Of a DNA stretch of 11,957 bases, positions 6,783-11,957 are shown piece after piece (within the stretch, counting starts at the first letter, position 1; every line of letters begins with the position of its first letter). The position numbers and the translations under genes are program-made. The notes below the pieces were generated by a model, which made no database searches, had not been told where the DNA came from, and saw only the letters and a list, made by a program, of their open reading frames with translations. The stretch covers positions 1 through 11,957 of the forward strand of contig JANLQJ010000317.1 in assembly GCA_031367715.1 (NCBI GenBank). The letters are read 5' to 3'. This DNA comes from JANYHF01 sp031367715. Lineage in GTDB: Bacteria > Pseudomonadota > Alphaproteobacteria > Rhizobiales > Hyphomicrobiaceae.

Positions 6783-7940
6783 ATGAACGCGCCGCCCCAA
6801 ACTCCGCAGCCCGGTGCGCGCGGCTTCATCAACGGCGCGATCGCCAGCGCGGCGCGCCGGACGGCCGTTGCGATTGTCGATCTTGAGGCCTTGCGCAGCA
6901 ATTTCGCGACCCTTGCCACGGCGTCCGGCACGGCCGACTGCGCTGCCGTGGTCAAAGGCGATGGCTACGGGCTTGGCATGCTGACGGTGACCAAGGCCGC
7001 CTGGCAGGCCGGGGCCCGGTGGTACTTCGTCGCCCGCTTCGAGGACGGCGCGATCCTGCGTCACGCCCTGCCGCAGGCACGCATCGCGGTTCTGGATGGC
7101 ATGGCCGGGCGGCCGGCCGCAGGCTTCGAGCAAGCCCGACTGCTGCCGGTTCTCAGCACGCTGGACGATTGCCGCCGTTGGCTGGACGGCAGCCGGACGG
7201 CGCCATGTCTGCTGCACCTCGATACGGCCATGAACCGACTTGGGTTGAAAGCCCCCGAAATTGCCGCGATCGCGCCTCTGTTGCGGTCGGCTGCCCACCA
7301 GGTGGCGGCCTACCTTACGCATCTGGCTGCGGCCGATGATGGTGATCGCGAACTCTGCCGCCAGCAGGTGTCGCGCTTTGAGGCGGCACTCGCCGGCCTG
7401 CCGCCCGCCCCGCGCAGCATTGCGAACTCGGCCGGTCTGTTTCTCGATCCAGCCTGGCATGCCGACCTCACGCGCCCTGGCAAGGCGCTCTACGGCATCA
7501 ATCCCGCGCAGCCAGGAGAACCGGTTCCGGTGGCGCCGGTGCTATCGGTTCTGGCCCCGATTCTTCAGGTCGGCGATGTCGCGACCGGCGACAGCATCGG
7601 CTATTCGGCCACCTTTCGTGCCGCCCGCCCGATGCGCATCGCAACGCTCGGTATCGGCTACGCCAACGGTTATCTGCGCGCGCTTTCCAACACGGGCGTG
7701 GTGGCGTTCGCGGGGCACCGGGCCGCAGTGGTGGGCCGCGTCTCGATGGACCTGGTCACCGTCGATGTCACGCACCTTTCCGACGCAGTGCTGCAGGCCG
7801 GTTATGCCGAGATGCTCGGCCCCACCATCGGCCTCGGCGAACTTGCCAGTCTTGCCGGCAGCAATGAATACGAGTTGCAGATCGCACTTGGCCGCGGCTG
7901 CCACCGCATCTACACCGGTGAACAGTCCGATGCAGACTGA
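6783..7940 (+). CDS. alr: Alanine racemase
   Basis: A 385-residue PLP-dependent fold-type III racemase that interconverts L- and D-alanine; D-alanine feeds peptidoglycan synthesis through Ddl. The PLP lysine is Lys58 in AVVKGDGYGLG, and the second catalytic base is probably Tyr274 in IGYSATF. Other family signatures are LDTAMNRLG (147-155), NSAGLFLDPAWHADLTRPG (215-233), LGIGYANGY (289-297) and GRVSMDLVTVDVT (318-330). The ATG at 6783 is preceded by GAGG at 5 nt spacing. An in-frame TTG at 6726 would add 19 mostly hydrophobic residues but has no clear ribosome site. Length and motif order are normal. The gene lies alone between the autotransporter and the dTDP-sugar genes, 77 nt before rfbC on the same strand, so it may be co-transcribed with them. 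Whether it is the housekeeping or a secondary racemase cannot be told here. Confidence 0.93.
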   Translation: MNAPPQTPQPGARGFINGAIASAARRTAVAIVDLEALRSNFATLATASGTADCAAVVKGDGYGLGMLTVTKAAWQAGARWYFVARFEDGAILRHALPQARIAVLDGMAGRPAAGFEQARLLPVLSTLDDCRRWLDGSRTAPCLLHLDTAMNRLGLKAPEIAAIAPLLRSAAHQVAAYLTHLAAADDGDRELCRQQVSRFEAALAGLPPAPRSIANSAGLFLDPAWHADLTRPGKALYGINPAQPGEPVPVAPVLSVLAPILQVGDVATGDSIGYSATFRAARPMRIATLGIGYANGYLRALSNTGVVAFAGHRAAVVGRVSMDLVTVDVTHLSDAVLQAGYAEMLGPTIGLGELASLAGSNEYELQIALGRGCHRIYTGEQSDAD

Positions 7941-8017
7941 TGGAGCCTGAGGCGTGTGAGGAAGCGCGAATCGGTGGATAGTGTCAGGCAGTTGCCGTCA
8001 CCAACTGGGTGCTCGCC

Positions 8018-8572
8018 GTGCAGATCGAACCGCTTGAAATTCCAGATGTGCTGGCGCTGACGCCGAAACGCTTTGGCGATGCGCGCGGCTATTTTTGCGA
8101 AACCTTTCGGCACGACGTGCTGGCGCGCGCGTGCCCCGGGGTCGACTTCGTCCAGGACAACCAGTCAGGCTCGGCGCTGGCCGGCACGGTGCGCGGGCTG
8201 CACTTCCAGACCCCGCCGCACGCCCAAGCCAAGCTGGTGCGGGTGCTCAAGGGAGCAATCCTCGATGTCGCCGTGGATATCCGGCGTGGCTCGCCCAGTT
8301 ATGGACGCCATGTCAGCCGCATGCTGAGCGCCGATAATGGCACGCAATTGCTGATCCCGGCCGGATTCGCGCATGGCTTCTGCACCATCGCGGCCGACAC
8401 CGAGGTGCTTTACAAAGTGAACGCCTACTACAACGCCGCCGCCGACCGGGGCCTGGCCTGGGACGATCCGGCGCTCGCGATCGCCTGGCCGGTGCTGGCC
8501 GACAAGGCGATCCTGTCGGACAAGGACCGCACGCATGCGCGGCTGGCGGAACTGCCGGTCTATTTCACATGA
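8018..8572 (+). CDS. rfbC: dTDP-4-dehydrorhamnose 3,5-epimerase
   Basis: A 184-residue cupin-fold epimerase (RmlC) that converts dTDP-4-keto-6-deoxy-D-glucose to dTDP-4-keto-L-rhamnose in the cytoplasm. Family landmarks are RFGDARGYFCETF (18-30), VQDNQSGSALAGTVRGLHFQ (45-64) with catalytic His62, AKLVRVLKG (71-79) with Lys72, IPAGFAHGF (113-121) and VLYKVNAYY (130-138) with Tyr132. These match the His63, Lys73 and Tyr133 known from Salmonella RmlC. No ATG is available at the start. GTG at 8018 gives an N-terminus that aligns in length with known RmlC proteins; GTG at 8009 would add three residues. Neither has a strong ribosome site. It is the first gene of rfbC-rfbB-rfbA and its stop is 23 nt before the rfbB start. 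Confidence 0.93.
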   Translation: MQIEPLEIPDVLALTPKRFGDARGYFCETFRHDVLARACPGVDFVQDNQSGSALAGTVRGLHFQTPPHAQAKLVRVLKGAILDVAVDIRRGSPSYGRHVSRMLSADNGTQLLIPAGFAHGFCTIAADTEVLYKVNAYYNAAADRGLAWDDPALAIAWPVLADKAILSDKDRTHARLAELPVYFT

Positions 8573-8595
8573 TCGCCAGCGGGCGGGGAGAAGCC

Positions 8596-9687
8596 ATGCG
8601 CATCATTGTTACCGGCGGGGCCGGTTTCATCGGTTCGGCGCTGTGCCGCCATCTGATTGCCGCGACCGGGCACCAAGTGCTGAACATCGACAAATTGACC
8701 TATGCCGGGTCGCTGACGTCGCTGCGCGATATCGCGGCCGATCCGCGCTACCGCTTCGTTCGGGCCGATATCTGCGATCGCGAGCGCATGACAGCGCTGT
8801 TTGCCGAGTTCAAGCCCGATGGCGTCATGCATCTGGCGGCCGAGAGCCATGTCGACCGCTCGATAGCCAATTCGGCGGCCTTCATCGAGACCAACATCAT
8901 CGGCACGCATGCGCTGCTGGAAGCGGCGCGCGGCTATTGGATGGGGATCGACGGGGTCGCGCGCGAGCGTTTTCGCTTTCTTGCGGTGTCAACCGACGAA
9001 GTCTACGGCTCGCTTGGCGATACCGGCCTGTTCCATGAAACGACGGCCTACGATCCGCGCTCGCCCTATTCGGCCAGCAAGGCGGCGTCCGACCATATCG
9101 TGTCGGCCTGGCACCATACCTATGGCCTGCCGACGCTGATCTCGAACTGCTCGAACAACTACGGGCCCTATCACTTCCCGGAAAAGCTCATTCCCCTGAT
9201 CATCCTGAATGCGGTGGCCGGCAAGCCGCTGCCGGTCTACGGCAGGGGCCTGAACATCCGCGACTGGCTCTATGTCGACGACCATGCGCGGGCGTTGCTG
9301 ACCATCCTGGAACGCGGCCAGCCAGGCCAGACCTACAATGTTGGCGGCCGCAACGAGCGCACCAACATCGAGGTCGTGCGCAAGATCTGCGCCATTCTGG
9401 ATCGTCTTGATCCAGCCAGCGCACAGCATCAGAACCTCATCAGCTATGTGGCCGACCGGCCTGGCCACGATCAGCGCTACGCCATCGACGCCAGCAAGCT
9501 GGAGAGCGAACTGGGCTGGCGCGCGCACGAGAGCTTCGATACCGGCATCGAGAAGACCGTGGCTTGGTATCTGGCCAACGAGTGGTGGTGGCTGCCATTG
9601 CGCAAGGGCGTCTATGCGGGAGAGCGACTGGGATTGCTCGCTGACACGCCCAAGACTGCCGCGGATACAGAAAAGAGGCGATCATGA
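8596..9687 (+). CDS. rfbB: dTDP-glucose 4,6-dehydratase
   Basis: A 363-residue extended short-chain dehydrogenase (RmlB) that uses bound NAD to convert dTDP-glucose to dTDP-4-keto-6-deoxyglucose. The N-terminus carries the nucleotide-binding TGGAGFIGS (Gly7, Gly10, Gly13). The active site is Thr133-Asp134-Glu135 in STDEVYG, with Tyr158 and Lys162 in SPYSASKAASDH. SNCSNNYGPYHFPEKLIP and GRGLNIRDWLYVDDH are further dehydratase signatures. The ATG at 8596 is chosen because GGGGAG lies 5 nt upstream and the glycine motif then sits at its usual distance from the start. An upstream ATG at 8569 overlaps the rfbC stop but has no ribosome site. The last codons overlap rfbA by 4 nt (ATGA), indicating translational coupling in one operon. 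Confidence 0.96.
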   Translation: MRIIVTGGAGFIGSALCRHLIAATGHQVLNIDKLTYAGSLTSLRDIAADPRYRFVRADICDRERMTALFAEFKPDGVMHLAAESHVDRSIANSAAFIETNIIGTHALLEAARGYWMGIDGVARERFRFLAVSTDEVYGSLGDTGLFHETTAYDPRSPYSASKAASDHIVSAWHHTYGLPTLISNCSNNYGPYHFPEKLIPLIILNAVAGKPLPVYGRGLNIRDWLYVDDHARALLTILERGQPGQTYNVGGRNERTNIEVVRKICAILDRLDPASAQHQNLISYVADRPGHDQRYAIDASKLESELGWRAHESFDTGIEKTVAWYLANEWWWLPLRKGVYAGERLGLLADTPKTAADTEKRRS

Positions 9688-10556
9688 AGGGCATCATCCT
9701 GGCCGGCGGCAGCGGCACGCGCCTGCACCCGCTGACGCTGACGACCAGCAAGCAGCTGCTGCCGATCTACGACAAGCCGATGATCTATTATCCGCTGTCG
9801 GCGCTGATGCTGGCGGGCATCACGGATATTCTGATCATCTCGACACCGCGCGATTTGCCGAATTTCGAGAAGCTGCTGGGCACGGGGCGGCAATGGGGAC
9901 TGAAACTCTCCTATGCCGAGCAGCCGAGCCCGGATGGGCTGGCACAGGCTTTTATCATCGGCGAGCGGTTTGTCGGCGGCGAGAAATGCTGCCTGATCCT
10001 GGGCGACAATCTGTTCTACGGCCATGGTCTCAGCGAGGTATTGCAGCGCGCGGCCTCGATCGAGACCGGCGCGCGCGTGTTCGGCTACCGGGTCGAGGAT
10101 CCCGAACGTTATGGCGTGGTGGCTTTCGATACCGATGGCCGCGCAACCTCGATTGAGGAAAAACCGGTGGCGCCCAAATCCAACTGGGCGGTGATCGGGC
10201 TGTATTTCTACGACCAGCAGGTCGTCGACATCGCCAAGAGCATGCAGCCCAGCCCACGCGGAGAATTGGAAATCACGGATGTGAACCGGGTCTATCTGGA
10301 GCGCGGCACACTGACGGTCGAGAAACTCGGTCGCGGCTTTGCCTGGTTCGATGCCGGCACCCATGGCGCGCTATTGGATGCCAGCGATTTCGTGCGCGTG
10401 CTGCAGAACCGTCAAGGCCAGATGATCGCGTGTCCCGAGGAGATTGCGTTCATGTCGGGGTTTATCGGGAAAGATGAGCTGGCGGCGGCGGCCAAGGCGC
10501 TGGGCAAGAGCGAGTACGGGCGCTATCTGGAGCGCATTGTAAGAGACGGGGTGTGA
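9684..10556 (+). CDS. rfbA: Glucose-1-phosphate thymidylyltransferase
   Basis: A 290-residue nucleotidyltransferase (RmlA) that joins glucose-1-phosphate and dTTP to form dTDP-glucose, the first step of dTDP-deoxysugar synthesis. It has the signature loop LAGGSGTRLHP (6-16, Arg13), TSKQLLPIYDKPM (21-33, Lys23), the metal-binding LILGDNLFYG (104-113, Asp108), SIEEKP (156-161) and FAWFDAGTHGALLDA (219-233). Length and motif order are those of the long homotetrameric RmlA type. AGAGG precedes the ATG, which overlaps the rfbB stop by 4 nt. It closes the rfb cluster; the next genes are convergent, and no rfbD follows. Confidence 0.96.
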   Translation: MKGIILAGGSGTRLHPLTLTTSKQLLPIYDKPMIYYPLSALMLAGITDILIISTPRDLPNFEKLLGTGRQWGLKLSYAEQPSPDGLAQAFIIGERFVGGEKCCLILGDNLFYGHGLSEVLQRAASIETGARVFGYRVEDPERYGVVAFDTDGRATSIEEKPVAPKSNWAVIGLYFYDQQVVDIAKSMQPSPRGELEITDVNRVYLERGTLTVEKLGRGFAWFDAGTHGALLDASDFVRVLQNRQGQMIACPEEIAFMSGFIGKDELAAAAKALGKSEYGRYLERIVRDGV

Positions 10557-10652
10557 GAGGCTAGGCTTTCGGGCTCGCCTTCATCACTTCGCGCATGGCG
10601 TTATCGGTCATTGCGGCCGGACTCCGACTGGACTGCGATGCTATTGAAGCAA

Positions 10653-10910
10653 TTAACGGATAATTCGCTCATATACGGCGTGCGGCCCGATCCAGAACCA
10701 TTGGAACCGATCAGGCCCTTCGACAGCAAGGGCACGGTACCCATTACCGACGCGCGCCGACCAAAGATTGTCCCTGATCCGTTTGAAGTGCAGGGATGGA
10801 TGTTTGGGGTCTTGCTTGAGCAAGGCAAAGTTCTTGTCGGCAAGCACCCGCGTGCTGCGTGGCAGGGCGGCATACAACGACTTGAACCGCGTACTTCGGA
10901 CATGTCGCAT
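10653..10910 (-). CDS. RelE/ParE-family toxin of a type II toxin-antitoxin pair
   Basis: An 85-residue basic protein. It reads as a RelE/ParE-fold toxin, with an N-terminal helix (FKSLYAALPRSTRVLADKNF), then HPSLHFKRIRDNLWSARVG and GYRALAVE strands, and a C-terminal WFWIGPHAVYERII that matches the usual family ending. RelE-like members cleave mRNA at the ribosome and ParE-like members poison gyrase; the sequence alone does not decide which. The ATG at 10910 is chosen because it falls 19 nt after the antitoxin stop. A longer in-frame start at 10979 would only overlap the antitoxin in another frame. It is the last gene of the minus-strand cluster and converges on rfbA with 96 nt between the stops. 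That gap shows no clear terminator. Confidence 0.78.
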   Translation of the reverse strand: MRHVRSTRFKSLYAALPRSTRVLADKNFALLKQDPKHPSLHFKRIRDNLWSARVGNGYRALAVEGPDRFQWFWIGPHAVYERIIR

Positions 10911-10929
10911 GCTCAACGATGCCAAACGA

Positions 10930-11130
10930 CTAGAACTCTTCACCGATGCCTGCGTCCATCTCAGCCTTTGCTTCGGCAATCAGTGCGTCCAGCTTGCCCG
11001 CCTTCGCATCCCGCTCGATGGCTTCGTCGAAGCGCTGCTCCTGAAGTTCGTCGAACCAGGCACGCAGCCGTTCCATCTCTTCGCGCGAGAGTTTCGAAAT
11101 GGCCGTTTCGATGTGTTCGATGGTGGTCAT
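10930..11130 (-). CDS. Putative antitoxin for the adjacent RelE/ParE-like toxin
   Basis: A 66-residue acidic, strongly helical protein starting MTTIEHIETAISKLSREE, with a charged middle (FDELQEQRFDEAIERDAKAG) and a C-terminal tail of Ala, Glu and Asp. Small size, charge opposite to the toxin, position 19 nt upstream of it and the same strand all fit the antitoxin of a type II module. The N-terminal half would carry dimerisation or DNA contacts and the C-terminal half would wrap the toxin. ATG 11130 is chosen because the sequence becomes helix-like from there; upstream in-frame starts (ATG 11160, TTG 11193) lack support. No exact family name can be given. Confidence 0.68.
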   Translation of the reverse strand: MTTIEHIETAISKLSREEMERLRAWFDELQEQRFDEAIERDAKAGKLDALIAEAKAEMDAGIGEEF

Positions 11131-11165
11131 GGGCACACGGGTTGCGAGAGTCGGCGACATCGGAA

Positions 11166-11193
11166 CATTAGCAGAACGTGGCGGCCGGTGCAA
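11166..11193 (-). promoter_or_regulatory. Possible sigma-70-type promoter of the toxin-antitoxin pair
   Basis: On the minus strand TTGCAC (11193-11188) and CTAATG (11171-11166) are separated by 16 nt, a fair match to an alphaproteobacterial housekeeping promoter. It would start transcription near 11159, about 28 nt before the antitoxin ATG. It lies in the 79-nt gap between the 72-residue gene and the antitoxin, so the two pairs may be transcribed separately. Confidence 0.3.
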
Positions 11194-11209
11194 CGCCCAA
11201 AAACGGAGC

Positions 11210-11428
11210 CTATTCCGCCGCCACCGGCGTCAGTTCGTAGACCCTGGCGAGCTTGGCCGCCGCCGCGAGGTCGCCGCGACGGAGGGCGAGGCGGACGGCA
11301 TCCAGTTTGCGGACATCGGCCGCCGAGAGGTAGGGCGACCATTCGTGGTCGTCCACGAGTAGCGTGACGTCCACCTCGGCGATGTGGCGACCTTCCTTGA
11401 CGAGTTCGATGGATTTTTCTTCGGTCAT
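11210..11428 (-). CDS. Small acidic protein, partner of the DUF4258 gene
   Basis: A 72-residue protein beginning MTEEKSIELVKEGRHIAEVD. The first half looks beta-rich (AEVDVTLLVDDHEWSPYLS). The second half is helical (AADVRKLDAVRLALRRGDLA, then AAAKLARVYEL). Its ATG overlaps the DUF4258 stop by 4 nt (ATGA), so the two are translationally coupled and probably act together. By size, charge pattern and linkage it is a candidate antitoxin or accessory protein, but no DNA-binding motif is evident and no function is known. Confidence 0.7.
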   Translation of the reverse strand: MTEEKSIELVKEGRHIAEVDVTLLVDDHEWSPYLSAADVRKLDAVRLALRRGDLAAAAKLARVYELTPVAAE

Positions 11429-11745
11429 GGCTTTCGCGTCCTGTTATCAGCCTCCCAATGCTTGGGATCAGGCCGGTAGGCGGTCACGATCACGGCTGGA
11501 GCGCTTGTTCCTGTCGCAAGCCCCCACAGCACATGAACGGGACTTTGATGATCATGCTGCAAGACAAGCACGCACGGACCGGCGTGATAGTTTGGGTACT
11601 CTTCAACAACTTCGCCGGTGCCAATCGTGTCTGCCAACTCCGATCCCAGGATAGCACGTTTCGCCAGCCTTTGAAGCGCATGGGTCGATACTTGCCAGTC
11701 ATCGGCTTGAACGGCGGCGAGGATCTTGGCGAACGTGTCAGGCAT
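11425..11745 (-). CDS. DUF4258-family small protein, toxin-like
   Basis: A 106-residue protein matching the DUF4258 pattern. It has a helix with STHALQRLAKRAI (20-32, His22), a GEVVEEYPNY segment (45-54), a hydrophobic strand CVLVLQH (58-64), PVHVLWGLA (69-77) and the closing motif VIVTAYRPDPKHW (85-97). DUF4258 proteins are small, resemble RelE-like or nuclease-like folds and are often found beside antitoxin-type genes, so a toxin role is an inference. The stop overlaps the 72-residue gene (ATGA). The ATG shares its first base with the stop of the reading frame before it (TAATG). No strong ribosome site is visible, so translation may depend on coupling from upstream. Confidence 0.75.
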   Translation of the reverse strand: MPDTFAKILAAVQADDWQVSTHALQRLAKRAILGSELADTIGTGEVVEEYPNYHAGPCVLVLQHDHQSPVHVLWGLATGTSAPAVIVTAYRPDPKHWEADNRTRKP

Positions 11746-11957
11746 TACACGGTTCGAGCCTTGGATTTCGAAGCCCTACCGACGACGACGCCAAGCAATC
11801 CGCCCACTAGAGCGGCGCTAAGGACATCCGCCAAAACAAGTGAATCGGTTCGTGCGCTTGCGCCATGTGGTGATGTGACTCGGGTCTGCGGGATTCCGTG
11901 GCGGGCGCGCCGACAGTATGCCGGTCTGCATGATCGACACGCAAGCGATTCGCCAGC
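11745..11957 (-). CDS. Partial reading frame with hydrophobic C-terminal segment
   Basis: On the minus strand a frame is open from the right edge of the window to a TAA at 11747-11745, giving at least 70 residues. The C-terminal part (from about 11850) reads TDSLVLADVLSAALVGG, then LLGVVVGRASKSKARTV and stop. This looks like one membrane-spanning helix with a basic tail. The part nearer the edge is rich in Cys and Arg and looks less protein-like, so the gene may start inside the window or carry a frameshift. The stop overlaps the DUF4258 start (TAATG), which is typical of coupled genes. No in-frame ATG was found. No function can be assigned. Confidence 0.3.
   Translation of the reverse strand, partial: AGESLACRSCRPAYCRRARHGIPQTRVTSPHGASARTDSLVLADVLSAALVGGLLGVVVGRASKSKARTV

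Noticed and set aside
10560..10613. Minus-strand reading MTDNAMREVMKASPKA then stop, looking like a gene end
   Set aside because: Only 16 codons from ATG, and the frame upstream is unremarkable and overlaps the toxin gene; too short to call a gene remnant.
10611..11367. Plus-strand open frames of 186 and 199 codons across the toxin-antitoxin region
   Set aside because: They overlap each other and four minus-strand small genes that have family motifs and start/stop overlaps; they show no domain.

Overview
The window is GC-rich and gene-dense. It most likely comes from an alphaproteobacterium. The evidence is the overall base composition, a perfect CtrA-type box (TTAA-N7-TTAA) in front of an outer-membrane autotransporter, and a GTCAT(T/C)CCGGCGCAGGCCGG-type inverted repeat of the kind common in alphaproteobacterial chromosomes. 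No rRNA, tRNA, CRISPR array, transposase or phage gene is visible, and the genus cannot be fixed from this sequence.

Left block (1-2913, minus strand): a class III PLP-dependent aminotransferase-fold enzyme is followed by a CoA-acylating aldehyde dehydrogenase that runs off the left edge. Together they could turn an amine (or amino-alcohol phosphate) into an aldehyde and then an acyl-CoA. The dehydrogenase has an extra proline-rich C-terminal tail, and the pairing resembles the enzymatic core of aminopropanol-type bacterial microcompartments. No shell gene lies in the window, so this is a hypothesis. A long inverted repeat sits between the two genes.

Middle block (2914-6617): a divergent regulatory gap with a CtrA-type box leads into a large autotransporter of about 1122 residues. 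It has an extended signal peptide, a passenger with about eight repeated beta-helix-like modules, three of them followed by long Gly-Gly-X inserts, and a C-terminal beta-barrel ending in Phe.

Right-centre block (6783-10556, plus strand): alanine racemase (alr), then a tight rfbC-rfbB-rfbA cluster that makes dTDP-4-keto-6-deoxy sugars from glucose-1-phosphate. The reductase gene rfbD, needed to finish dTDP-L-rhamnose, is not in the window. These genes supply cell-envelope precursors: D-alanine for peptidoglycan and a deoxysugar for surface polysaccharide.

Right block (10653-11957, minus strand, convergent with rfbA): a run of small genes that looks like two toxin-antitoxin-type pairs. One is a RelE/ParE-like toxin with its antitoxin. 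The other is a DUF4258 protein with a 72-residue partner joined by an ATGA overlap. Before them a partial reading frame with a hydrophobic C-terminal segment runs off the right edge and touches the DUF4258 start codon.
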